Assembly: GCF_000375485.1 (NCBI RefSeq)
Contig: NZ_AQXE01000007.1
Span: forward strand, 73,435-111,018
Source: Desulfovibrio oxyclinae DSM 11498
Lineage (GTDB): Bacteria; Desulfobacterota; Desulfovibrionia; Desulfovibrionales; Desulfovibrionaceae
Direction: 5' to 3'
Length of the DNA stretch: 37,584 nucleotides
The notes below the pieces were generated by a model. It was not told the DNA's origin, searched no databases, and saw only the letters and a program-made list of their open reading frames with translations. The position numbers and the translations under genes are program-made. Position 1 is the first letter of the stretch. The number at the start of each line of letters is the position of its first letter. Below, in pieces: positions 1 through 7,522 of the stretch.

Positions 1-1264
1 GGCGGACAAGGTAGGCCATGCCGGGAATCAGCTCGCCGTACGGGCAGTAGAGACGGACGCGCTTGGCCACGTTCTTGAGGCCCTTGCGCACCGGTTCCGC
101 CATACCGTAGAGCACCTGAAACTCGTACTTTTCATCGGGAACACCGATGGCCTGAGCCATTTCCATGACAGCCGAGATGGAGCGGATGTTGTGGGAAGCG
201 CATGCGTAATGGCAGATGTCGTGGTTTTCCAGAATCATTCTGGAAACCTTCTCAAAGCATATGTCGGACTCGGGCTTGTGCGTCCAAACGGGCACCGGCC
301 AGTCGTTCTGCTTGGCGAGCACGGTCTCGTAGTCCCAGTACGCGCCCTTGACCAGACGGATGGAAACCGGGACGTCCTCTTCGCGTGCCCAGTCCAGAAA
401 TTCGCGAACGTCGTCCTCGGTGCAGGTCAGATAGGTCTGGAAGACGATGCCCAGATGCGGATAGTCGCGATATTTGGTGCGAAGGCGCTTGTACAGCTCA
501 ATGGTGGCTTCCTTGTACTTGAGCTGTTCCATGTCGATGCACAGGAATCCGTCCATCTCCATGACCTTCTTGTAGACGGGCTCGATGTTCTTCATCATGC
601 CCTGCACGGTGCCTTCCACGTCCACGGGTTTGGACTGGGAATAGAAGGCGGAGGGCTTGACCGACACGTTGACCTTGGGCGCGTGGCCCCAGTCCATTTC
701 GTTATCGGAATCGAGCGGCTTCCATTTGCCGTATTCCTTCTGGATGGCGTCGAGCACGTCGAGGTAGCCGTTCATGTAGTCCACGGCCTCCTCTTCGGAA
801 ACAGTCGCCTCGCCCAGCAGGTCGAGCACGAAGGTGAAGCCATCCTTGCGCAGCTTCTTGATGCCCTTGACCGCCTCCTTGCCTTCCTGTCCGATGATGA
901 ACTGGCGGGCCATGCCCTCAATGTTGGAGCGGATGGTCTTGTTGAGCACCTTGGCCACGAGGCCGCCGCCGATCTTGGTCTTGCTGGCGCCCCACTTGAG
1001 CACGTCGGGGATGTTGGAATCCTCGCCCGCAAAATATTCCTCGATGTGCCTTGAAAGGGATTCCGAGGTGTTGAGATAGGGCAGCACGTCCACGAAGCGG
1101 AACATCTGGACCTTGAAGTCCTCGTTCTTCATGGACCAGTCCATGACCTTGCCGGTCCACCAGCCCTTGTTGAAGATGGAGGGCGCCTCGCCCGAGATGG
1201 ACTGGAAGAACTCCTTGCCCCGGGAAACGATTTTCGGATCGATGTCCTTGATGTCGATGCTCAT
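1..1264 (-). CDS. putA: Proline dehydrogenase, N-terminal part of PutA (partial)
   Basis: The first 421 codons of a gene that runs off the window start. PutA oxidises proline to pyrroline-5-carboxylate with FAD; in bifunctional members a C-terminal aldehyde dehydrogenase then makes glutamate, but that half would lie outside the window. The sequence reads MSIDIKDIDPKIVSRGKEFF and continues through the PRODH barrel, with the family motifs RLVKGAYWDYE and, close to the cut edge, YCPYGELIPGMAYLVR. The start is set by a good ribosome site (AAGGAGAGG) four bases ahead of the ATG. It lies 86 bases downstream of an Lrp/AsnC regulator on the same strand, so local control by that regulator is likely. 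The PRODH call is confident; bifunctionality is inferred from the long N-terminal region and general similarity to PutA. Confidence 0.88.
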   Translation of the reverse strand, partial: MSIDIKDIDPKIVSRGKEFFQSISGEAPSIFNKGWWTGKVMDWSMKNEDFKVQMFRFVDVLPYLNTSESLSRHIEEYFAGEDSNIPDVLKWGASKTKIGGGLVAKVLNKTIRSNIEGMARQFIIGQEGKEAVKGIKKLRKDGFTFVLDLLGEATVSEEEAVDYMNGYLDVLDAIQKEYGKWKPLDSDNEMDWGHAPKVNVSVKPSAFYSQSKPVDVEGTVQGMMKNIEPVYKKVMEMDGFLCIDMEQLKYKEATIELYKRLRTKYRDYPHLGIVFQTYLTCTEDDVREFLDWAREEDVPVSIRLVKGAYWDYETVLAKQNDWPVPVWTHKPESDICFEKVSRMILENHDICHYACASHNIRSISAVMEMAQAIGVPDEKYEFQVLYGMAEPVRKGLKNVAKRVRLYCPYGELIPGMAYLVR

Positions 1265-1292
1265 GTTCCTCTCCTTGATGCGTTTCGACCTT

Positions 1293-1331
1293 CCCCCACG
1301 CCCCCTTTCGGGGCCGCGAAAAGCGCGGGGG
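1293..1331 (-). promoter_or_regulatory. Folded GC-rich intergenic RNA between lrp and putA
   Basis: Between the lrp stop and the putA start, a run of five C (1293-1297) can pair with five G (1327-1331). It encloses two smaller hairpins, CCCC-TTTC-GGGG (1302-1313) and CGC-GAAAA-GCG (1315-1325), a three-way-junction-like fold. No U-run follows on the minus strand, so it is not a clear terminator. It could be an attenuator, a processing site or an mRNA stabiliser. Only the pairing is seen; the role is a guess. Confidence 0.35.
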
Positions 1332-1350
1332 AGGCCGCCATTCGGACCGC

Positions 1351-1845
1351 CTAGTGCGGTTCGTCCCCGTTCGTGACCGTTTCCGGCGCGACGGGAATCC
1401 CTCTCGATTCCTTGACGGTTGTCAGCACTATGGTGGAGTTGGTATCCCTGACAGTGGGAATGGCGCCGAACCTGGCGAGGATGCGTTGCAGGTCTTCCGT
1501 GCTTTCCACTCGGACCTTGACGAGGTAGGGTGCCTGTCCTGCGGTGTAGTGCACTTCGAGCACTTCCGGGATCTTTGCGAGTTCCCGCCCGGTCTCGAAG
1601 CTGCCCGCCGGCTCGTCGGTGAAGACCATGGTGAACGCGGTGAGCTTTCGTCCCACCTTGTTCTGGTCCACCACCGCCTCGTACCCGGTGATGAAGCCCT
1701 TGCGTTCGAGCTTGCGAACGCGCTCCAGCACCGCCGAGGGGGCCTTGCCGACCTGTCTGGCGATCTCGGCATTGGAAATTCTGCCGTTTTCCTGAAGTAT
1801 GTTCAGGATAACTCTGTCAAGTTCGTCGATAGTTCTCTCACTCAT
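1351..1845 (-). CDS. Lrp/AsnC family transcriptional regulator
   Basis: A 164-residue DNA-binding regulator of the leucine-responsive (feast/famine) family. Residues 5-60 form the AsnC-type helix-turn-helix (LDRVILNILQENGRISNAEI, then a recognition helix around SAVLERVRKLERKGFI). Residues 65-145 form the RAM ligand-binding/oligomerisation domain. The family binds amino acids and usually represses its own gene. Its position directly upstream of putA, same strand, suggests a proline or general amino-acid response controlling proline breakdown, as PutR-type Lrp proteins do. There is no Shine-Dalgarno sequence ahead of the ATG; the predicted promoter starts transcription about two bases upstream of it. 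The acidic C-terminal tail (TNGDEPH) is unremarkable. The family call is sure; the target is inferred. Confidence 0.9.
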   Translation of the reverse strand: MSERTIDELDRVILNILQENGRISNAEIARQVGKAPSAVLERVRKLERKGFITGYEAVVDQNKVGRKLTAFTMVFTDEPAGSFETGRELAKIPEVLEVHYTAGQAPYLVKVRVESTEDLQRILARFGAIPTVRDTNSTIVLTTVKESRGIPVAPETVTNGDEPH

Positions 1846-1852
1846 AATAATA

Positions 1853-1864
1853 AAGAATATTCTT
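1853..1864. promoter_or_regulatory. Palindromic operator overlapping the lrp -10 box
   Basis: A perfect 12-base palindrome, AAGAATATTCTT, lies 8-19 bases upstream of the lrp start codon and contains the predicted -10 hexamer of that gene. Lrp/AsnC proteins typically bind AT-rich palindromes near their own promoters, so autoregulation is the simplest reading. The palindrome is seen; binding by the neighbouring protein is inferred. Confidence 0.45.
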
Positions 1865-1882
1865 CTGTCACAGTCCTGTCAA
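1854..1882 (-). promoter_or_regulatory. Sigma-70 promoter of lrp, predicted leaderless transcript
   Basis: On the minus strand a perfect -35 TTGACA (1877-1882) is followed after exactly 17 bases by TATTCT (1854-1859). A start about seven bases on falls near 1847, two bases before the ATG at 1845, which would explain why no ribosome-binding site is visible. Hexamers and spacing are seen; the transcription start is predicted. Confidence 0.55.
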
Positions 1883-1909
1883 GCATGGAGGGTGCACGTC
1901 AGACAGTTT

Positions 1910-1938
1910 TTGCCAATCTTCATTCGCTGGGGTAGGGT
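1910..1938 (+). promoter_or_regulatory. Candidate sigma-70 promoter of the Mla operon
   Basis: TTGCCA (1910-1915) is followed after 17 bases by TAGGGT (1933-1938), which would give a leader of about 30 bases before the permease gene. The -10 is weak, but the -35 and spacing are good. It lies back-to-back with the lrp promoter. Confidence 0.4.
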
Positions 1939-1976
1939 CTCGAAATGGTGGAATCTTTCAAACCTGAAAGGTGGTC

Positions 1977-3122
1977 ATGGCCGAAAAAGGCGGTATGAAT
2001 CATTCCGGTGCCGCGGGAATACGCAGCAGGGTCTCCGGCGGCGAAACCGTGGTTGAGCTTTCCGGGCGTCTGGACGGCGGTTCCGTTGGCGCGCTCTGGG
2101 AAAGCGCCTTGCAGGCCGTGTCGGGCGATCAGCAGCAGGTGGTCCTTGACTGCGGCGCCGTGGACTATCTGGACGGCTCCGGTGCTGCGCTGATGGTCAT
2201 GATGCGCGATGCCGCGCAAGAGCGCGGCGCGTATGTGAGGGTGCGCGGCCTGCGCGATGAGTTGCTGCGGGTCCTTGAAATGACCTGGGCCTGCAAGCGC
2301 CCGAAGTGGGACGACCGGGAAGACGACCGCAGGGGGCTGCGGGAAATGATCGGCGCCAAGGCCTCCATCGGGGTGAACGACCTGCTTCAGTCCCTGAGTT
2401 TCGCCGGGGAGATGATTTACATCTTCTATCTCTGCCTGCGGCGTCCGAGCACGTTGCGTTGGAAGGACGTGCTGCTCTCCTGCGTGCGGGTGGGCGTGGA
2501 CAGTATGCCCATCATCCTGCTCATCGGTTTTCTGATGGGGCTTATTCTCTCTTTCCAGTCCGCTGTGACGCTGCAACGCTTCGGCGGCGAGATTTTCGTG
2601 CCCAACATGCTCGGGCTGGTGATGTTTCGCGAGATGGGGCCGCTGGTCACCTGCATTCTGCTGGCTGCGCGATCCGGCTCTGCGTTTGCCGCCGAAATCG
2701 GGACCATGAAGGTCAACGAGGAAGTGGATGCGCTGAAAACCATGGGGTTATCTCCGGCGCGCTTTCTGGTCTCGCCAAAGCTCATCGCCTCGGTGACCAT
2801 GGTGCCGCTCATGACGCTTTTCTTCAACTTCGCCAGCCTGCTGGGCGGTCTGATAGTCATGCTCTCGCTGGGATATCCGAGCGTGACCTTCACCTCGCGG
2901 GTTTTTCAGAACCTTCAGTACGGCGACTTTGTCGGCGGAATGCTCAAGGCGCTGGTGTTCAGTGTGCTCGTGGCGGGCGTTGGGTGTCTTCGCGGCCTGC
3001 AGACGCGCTCCGGAGCCAGCTCGGTGGGCGACTCCACTACGAGTGCGGTGGTCTCGGCCATCATCCTCATCGCCTTCGCGGACGGTATTTTCGCCGTGGT
3101 CTACTATTATCTGGGGTTATGA
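1977..3122 (+). CDS. mlaE: STAS-MlaE fusion: lipid ABC transporter permease
   Basis: Membrane permease of an MCE-type phospholipid transporter. An N-terminal STAS domain (about residues 15-105, with VVELSGRLDGGSV and the loop DCGAVDYLDGSGAALM) is fused to a MlaE permease domain (about 165-380) with several hydrophobic helices and the conserved block around FREMGPLVTCILLAARSGSAFAAE. In E. coli the STAS protein MlaB is separate and binds the ATPase MlaF; here it is in the same chain. The start is uncertain: ATG at 1977 follows AAAGGTGG closely, ATG at 1995 has AAAAGG four bases ahead, and an in-frame GTG lies at 1971. The stop overlaps the next start (ATGA), showing translational coupling. The family call is confident; the substrate direction is unknown. 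Confidence 0.9.
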   Translation: MAEKGGMNHSGAAGIRSRVSGGETVVELSGRLDGGSVGALWESALQAVSGDQQQVVLDCGAVDYLDGSGAALMVMMRDAAQERGAYVRVRGLRDELLRVLEMTWACKRPKWDDREDDRRGLREMIGAKASIGVNDLLQSLSFAGEMIYIFYLCLRRPSTLRWKDVLLSCVRVGVDSMPIILLIGFLMGLILSFQSAVTLQRFGGEIFVPNMLGLVMFREMGPLVTCILLAARSGSAFAAEIGTMKVNEEVDALKTMGLSPARFLVSPKLIASVTMVPLMTLFFNFASLLGGLIVMLSLGYPSVTFTSRVFQNLQYGDFVGGMLKALVFSVLVAGVGCLRGLQTRSGASSVGDSTTSAVVSAIILIAFADGIFAVVYYYLGL

Positions 3123-3925
3123 TCATGAAGGATGCTCCGGTCATACAGGTTCAGAATCTCACGTGCGCCTACGACGACTTCGTTGTGGTGCGCAATGTGA
3201 GCTTCGACGTTCATGCCGGGGAGGTCTTCGTGATTCTGGGCGGCTCCGGCTGCGGGAAGAGCACGGTGCTCAAGCACATCATTGGCCTGTACGAGCCCGT
3301 CGAAGGGAGCATCCTGATTCACGGCAGGAATATGGCCACCGCCACAGAAGCGCAGCGGCAGGAGATCATGCGCGATTTCGGCGTCATGTACCAGATGGGC
3401 GCGCTGTTCGGGTCCATGTCGCTCCTGCAGAACGTGATGCTGCCGTTGGAGGAATTCACGGATCTGCCCCGTCAGGCGCGCGAAATGGTAGCCATGGCCA
3501 AGCTTGCCATGGTGGGGCTGGAGCAGTTCGCCTACAATCAACCGGCCACGCTTTCCGGCGGGATGCAGAAACGCGCGGCCATCGCCCGCGCCATGGCCCT
3601 TGATCCGGGCATACTTTTTCTGGACGAGCCGAGCGCAGGGCTCGACCCCGTCACCTCGGCCGAACTGGACGAGCTGATCCGGGGGCTCTCGCGTAATCTC
3701 GGCATTACCTTCGTCATCGTTTCCCACGAGCTTGCCAGCATCTACAGCATCGCAGACCGCGTGATAATGCTCGACCGGGCCAGCAAGGGACTCGTGGCGG
3801 AGGGCGATCCCCGCCTGCTCCGCGACCGGCCCGGCAACGAGGTGGTGGGACGATTTTTCAACAGGCAACCGCCCCAGTCGGCGGAACGCGAGACATGCCG
3901 CGTTCCGGTCGAGGAGGATGCATGA
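3119..3925 (+). CDS. mlaF: Lipid ABC transporter ATPase MlaF
   Basis: Cytoplasmic ATPase that powers the neighbouring permease. It has the full ABC set: Walker A GGSGCGKST, a Q-loop region (DFGVMYQMGALFGSMSLLQN, typical of MlaF in carrying GALF), signature LSGGMQKRAAIARA, Walker B ILFLDEPSAGLDP and the switch histidine in VIVSHEL. The length of 268 residues is usual for the family. It begins in an ATGA overlap with the permease stop (a second ATG at 3125 is possible), and its own stop overlaps the start of the MCE protein. One polycistronic, coupled operon is the obvious reading. Confidence 0.93.
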   Translation: MIMKDAPVIQVQNLTCAYDDFVVVRNVSFDVHAGEVFVILGGSGCGKSTVLKHIIGLYEPVEGSILIHGRNMATATEAQRQEIMRDFGVMYQMGALFGSMSLLQNVMLPLEEFTDLPRQAREMVAMAKLAMVGLEQFAYNQPATLSGGMQKRAAIARAMALDPGILFLDEPSAGLDPVTSAELDELIRGLSRNLGITFVIVSHELASIYSIADRVIMLDRASKGLVAEGDPRLLRDRPGNEVVGRFFNRQPPQSAERETCRVPVEEDA

Positions 3926-5064
3926 TCCGCAAACAGGACTATCTCAAGCTCGGGACCTTCGTCATCCTCGGCACGCTGCTGCTGGTGGCCATGGTGGTGA
4001 TTCTCGGTGCCGGACAGTATTTCAAGAAGACCCTGACCGTGGAGACCTACATCAAGGAATCCGTGAACGGGCTGGACATCGGCTCGCCGGTCAAGCTCAA
4101 GGGCGTCAAGGTCGGCTCCGTGTCGGAAATCGGTTTTGTCCATAATCGCTATACCGACGAATACCGTTACGTGCTCGTGGAGTGCGAGCTTGATCTGGAT
4201 CGTCTCGGCGCGGAAGACGCCGACACCTATGCGGACAAGATCCGCCAAGACGTCAAACGCGGCCTGCGCATCAAGCCGAATACCATCGGACTCACCGGAC
4301 AGCTGTATCTGAATATCGATTACGTGCCACCCGGAACCAATCCGCCGCTGCTTATCGACTGGCAACCGGAAAACGTCTACATCCCCTCGGTCTCAAGCAC
4401 CATGAACCGGCTCGAAGCCGCGGTGGACAACGTCAGCAACTTCGTGAAGGGCTTGTCCAAGGACGATGTGGAAACCATCATCTCCAAGATTCGCGACATC
4501 GTGGAAGCCGTCGGCAAGTTCGTGAAGACCGATGACGGTAAGGCCATCGGCAAGCTGATTCGGGCCAATCTGGTGCAGACGGAAAAGACCCTGCGGCGCT
4601 TGAACGAGCTGTTGGCCGCGCCCGAGGCCGAGACCATAATACCCGATGGGGCGCACGCCATGGCAGGATTGCGGGAAATAGTGGAGAAGGGCGGCGACGA
4701 CGCCGTAGCCGCGCTGGGCGACGCGCGACGGGCCATGAAGGCTTTCCGCAGCGCATCCACCGCGCTGGACCGTTTCCTGAGCAATCCTGAAATGGCCGAC
4801 AATATGGAAGAATTCGGCAAGGCCCTGCGCAATATCAATGAAGCCTCGTCTGAAGTGAAGGTCTCCATAGCCAAGCTGCACGCCGTGCTCAACCGTCTCA
4901 ACGCCATCAGCGCCGGGCAGCAAAGCAACATCCGCTCTATCTTGGATGATACCCGCGTACTCATGGAGAATCTCAAGGAAATCAGTGGAGAAGCCAAGGA
5001 GTACCCCTCCGGTGTCATCTTCGGCGCTCCCCCGGCAAAACGAATCCCCGGAGAATCCCGATGA
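3922..5064 (+). CDS. mlaD: MCE domain lipid-transport protein MlaD
   Basis: Periplasmic, membrane-anchored substrate-binding component of the MCE transporter. Residues 11-30 form one transmembrane anchor (FVILGTLLLVAMVVILGAG). An MCE beta-barrel domain follows (about 38-150; GLDIGSPVKLKGVKVGSVSEI is its hallmark segment). The remaining 220 residues or so look largely helical. E. coli MlaD is about 180 residues; this one is 380, so the C-terminal extension is notable and could form a helical tunnel or needle across the periplasm, as longer MCE proteins do. The ATG sits four bases after GAGGAGG, overlapping the mlaF stop. The stop overlaps the next start. Confidence 0.9.
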   Translation: MIRKQDYLKLGTFVILGTLLLVAMVVILGAGQYFKKTLTVETYIKESVNGLDIGSPVKLKGVKVGSVSEIGFVHNRYTDEYRYVLVECELDLDRLGAEDADTYADKIRQDVKRGLRIKPNTIGLTGQLYLNIDYVPPGTNPPLLIDWQPENVYIPSVSSTMNRLEAAVDNVSNFVKGLSKDDVETIISKIRDIVEAVGKFVKTDDGKAIGKLIRANLVQTEKTLRRLNELLAAPEAETIIPDGAHAMAGLREIVEKGGDDAVAALGDARRAMKAFRSASTALDRFLSNPEMADNMEEFGKALRNINEASSEVKVSIAKLHAVLNRLNAISAGQQSNIRSILDDTRVLMENLKEISGEAKEYPSGVIFGAPPAKRIPGESR

Positions 5065-5678
5065 AAAAGACCTCATATCTGCTGCTGGGGCTGCTGCTCG
5101 CGGCCTCACTGACCGCCGCCTGCGTGAACCTCAAGAACCGTCCGTTGGAACGCCGGAGCTTCGTGCTTGAAGTGCAGCGCGACGCACAGCCCCGGGAGGA
5201 CAACGGAAAACTGCTGCGGCTGGGCAGGCTCGGGATAACTCCGGTCTACGGCGGCAAAGGGCTGGTCTACCGTCTTGAGAACGGCGAGGTGCAGTCGGAT
5301 TATTACAACGAGTTTTTCTCCTCGCCGGAGTTGATGCTTTCACTGGAACTCTCCCGCTGGCTGCGCGAAGCCGCGTTTGCGGATGTGGTTCCGCAGGACA
5401 GCGCCGCCATAGCGGATGCTTCGCTCGAAGGGGTAGTGACCGCGCTGTACGGAGATTTCAGGAAGGCAACGCCGGAAGCGGTGGTGGAGATGCAGTTTTT
5501 TCTCGTGGATGAGCGGGGCGGGACAGGCGTGCTGTTCAACCGCACCTATCTGCAACGTCAGCCGCTTGAAGAAAGCAGTCCGGAGGCGGTAGTGAAGGGA
5601 ATGAAGCTGGCGGTGGAGAAAATCTATTCCGAATTGGAGTCGGATATGTCCTCGGCGCTTTCCGCCTCTGGTTCCTGA
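5061..5678 (+). CDS. PqiC/ABC-transporter auxiliary lipoprotein
   Basis: A 205-residue lipoprotein coupled to mlaD by an ATGA overlap. The signal peptide ends in the lipobox LTAAC (lipidated Cys21); residue +2 is Val, consistent with outer-membrane sorting. The body resembles the ABC-type transport auxiliary lipoprotein family (PqiC/DUF330-like), which docks MCE tunnels at the outer membrane in the PqiABC system. This operon has no MlaC chaperone or MlaA, so this protein may be the outer-membrane partner. Its 3' end overlaps the 3' end of the convergent histidine kinase gene by 55 bases. The lipoprotein call is firm, the family call moderately firm. Confidence 0.78.
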   Translation: MKKTSYLLLGLLLAASLTAACVNLKNRPLERRSFVLEVQRDAQPREDNGKLLRLGRLGITPVYGGKGLVYRLENGEVQSDYYNEFFSSPELMLSLELSRWLREAAFADVVPQDSAAIADASLEGVVTALYGDFRKATPEAVVEMQFFLVDERGGTGVLFNRTYLQRQPLEESSPEAVVKGMKLAVEKIYSELESDMSSALSASGS

Positions 5679-7441
5679 TCCAGCCTGTTCAACGCAACCC
5701 TGAGTTGGTCGAGCTCCATGGGCTTGGCCACGAAGCCGTCCATACCCGCCTGAGCGAACTTGTGCCGCTCTTCTTCCAGAACGTGAGCGGTCATGGCAAT
5801 GACCGGAACATCCGGCGGCGTGGCGCTCTCACGCATCCGGCGGATCATGCGAGTGGCGTCCATGCCGTTGATTTCAGGCATTTCGATGTCCATGAGCACG
5901 CAGTCGAAGCGTTCCCTGTGCAGCGTGTCGAGTGTTTCGCGGGCATCCTGACAGGCCACGGCGCTGTGGCCGAGGTTTTCCAGAAAACGCAGGGCGGCGA
6001 TGCGGTTGACGCGGTCGTCGTCCGTCACCATTACCCGCAGGGACTTCGTTCCCTCCTGTTCGTGCGTATGCTCGTCGGGAACGTCCTCTGAAAGCGGCAG
6101 CAACACGGCCACGGTGGTGCCCCTGTCCACTTCGCTGTCGATGCAGACGCTGCCGTTCATCATGTTCACCAGCCTACTGATGATGCTGAGGCCGAGTCCG
6201 GCTCCGGGCCGTTTCGGGTTGGGGCCGCTGAGCACCTGGTAAAAGGCGTCGAATACTCTGGGCAGCTTGCCCTCGGGGATGCCCGCGCCAGTGTCCTCCA
6301 CCATGAAAAGATAGTGCCGTTTGCCGTGCAGGACATGGTGAAGACGCGTGACGCTGACCTTGATTTGCCCACGATGCGTGAACTTGATGGCATTGCCGAG
6401 CAGGTTGAACAGAATCTGCTCCAATTTGCCGAGGTCCGTGATGACCTTGGTGGGCAGCTCTTCCGGGATGCTGACGTTCATGCTGACGCTGTCGGGAAGC
6501 TGGACCTGCATGCTGCGTGTAATGGAGGTGATCACCCGTCGGATGTTGACGGGTTCCTCGTGCAGTTTCAGGTTGCCGGATTCCGCGCTGGTCAGGCTGA
6601 GCAGGTTGTTGATGATGCGCAGCAGCGACTGTCCCGAGTCGTAGGCGACTTCCACCTGCTCCTTGTATTTTTCATCCAGCTCGGAGCCGTGCAGCAGCTG
6701 GAGCATGGCCAGCACGCCGTTGAGCGGTGTCCGCAGCTCGTGGCTTATACTGGCGAGAAAATGGGTCTTGGAGCGGTTGGCCTGTTCGGCCTGTCGTCTG
6801 GCTTGATGCACATGTTCTTCGGCGAATTTGCGCTCCGCGATGTCCTGAATGATGCCCATTGCGCGAACCGGAGCACCTTCCTCGTTTCTGGAAACGACCC
6901 TCCCGGCTCCCAGCACCCATATCCAGCCGCCGTTGCCGTCGAGCATCCGGCACTCCACGCTGAAGGCATCCGAATTGCCGGTGATGTGCTCGAAAGCCTG
7001 ATTGAACACGGCACTGCGGTCGTCCGGGTGTATCCGTTCCTTCCATTCCGAGGGCCGCGTGGGCATTTCTTCCGGGGACATGCGCAGGATGGCTCCGGCC
7101 TGATCGCTGTAGAACATCCGGCCTTCTTCGCCTTCCCATCTCCAGTAACCGGCTCCGGCGGCGGTGATGGTCAGTTCGAGGTCATGGTGGTTCTGCCGTG
7201 TTTTGCGCTGTTCTTTATCAACGGTGTTGAGATAGCCCTGAATGAGGGAGTAGACGAGCAGGGCGGTGACCAGAACGTAGAACCAGCCCTTGAAGGTCTG
7301 TAGGCGGAAAATCAGTTCGGGGTCATGCACCAGCCATTCGAGTACGCTGTCCGAAAGGAGAATCCAGAGACAGCCTACAAGCGCATAGACGCCTGCAATG
7401 AAGACCGCGGCCTTGTGCGGGGAATGTATGTTGCGCGCCAT
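5624..7441 (-). CDS. Hybrid sensor histidine kinase (PAS-HisKA-HATPase-REC)
   Basis: A 605-residue membrane sensor kinase. Two transmembrane helices (about 11-30 and 52-70) frame a very short outside loop. Then come a PAS/PAC domain (about 85-205, ending in GIIQDIAERK), HisKA with phospho-acceptor His234 (SISHELRTPLNG), a HATPase with NLLGNAIKFTHRG, DTGAGIPEG and GAGLGLSII, and a C-terminal receiver with Asp518 in LMDIEMPEINGMD and the conserved Lys in VAKPM. No DNA-binding output and no adjacent response regulator, so the next phospho-relay partner is unknown. The start at 7441 follows GGGGA; an in-frame upstream ATG at 7510 has no such site. The little periplasmic loop suggests sensing inside the cell or in the membrane. 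Confidence 0.9.
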   Translation of the reverse strand: MARNIHSPHKAAVFIAGVYALVGCLWILLSDSVLEWLVHDPELIFRLQTFKGWFYVLVTALLVYSLIQGYLNTVDKEQRKTRQNHHDLELTITAAGAGYWRWEGEEGRMFYSDQAGAILRMSPEEMPTRPSEWKERIHPDDRSAVFNQAFEHITGNSDAFSVECRMLDGNGGWIWVLGAGRVVSRNEEGAPVRAMGIIQDIAERKFAEEHVHQARRQAEQANRSKTHFLASISHELRTPLNGVLAMLQLLHGSELDEKYKEQVEVAYDSGQSLLRIINNLLSLTSAESGNLKLHEEPVNIRRVITSITRSMQVQLPDSVSMNVSIPEELPTKVITDLGKLEQILFNLLGNAIKFTHRGQIKVSVTRLHHVLHGKRHYLFMVEDTGAGIPEGKLPRVFDAFYQVLSGPNPKRPGAGLGLSIISRLVNMMNGSVCIDSEVDRGTTVAVLLPLSEDVPDEHTHEQEGTKSLRVMVTDDDRVNRIAALRFLENLGHSAVACQDARETLDTLHRERFDCVLMDIEMPEINGMDATRMIRRMRESATPPDVPVIAMTAHVLEEERHKFAQAGMDGFVAKPMELDQLRVALNRLDQEPEAESAEDISDSNSE

Positions 7442-7522
7442 GGAATCCCCAGAGGTTCTGTTACCGGTGCAAAACAGCCAGTCGCAAGCATACCTCGCCT
7501 GCGCAACCATACAAGTATAAAA

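Noticed and set aside
191..1054. A 287-codon open frame on the plus strand
   Set aside because: It is antisense to putA, has no ribosome site and gives a composition typical of GC-rich mirror frames; the minus strand carries clear PRODH motifs.
2306..3118. A 270-codon extension upstream of mlaF in its frame
   Set aside because: This part only shadows the permease gene in another frame; the ATGA overlap marks the natural mlaF start.
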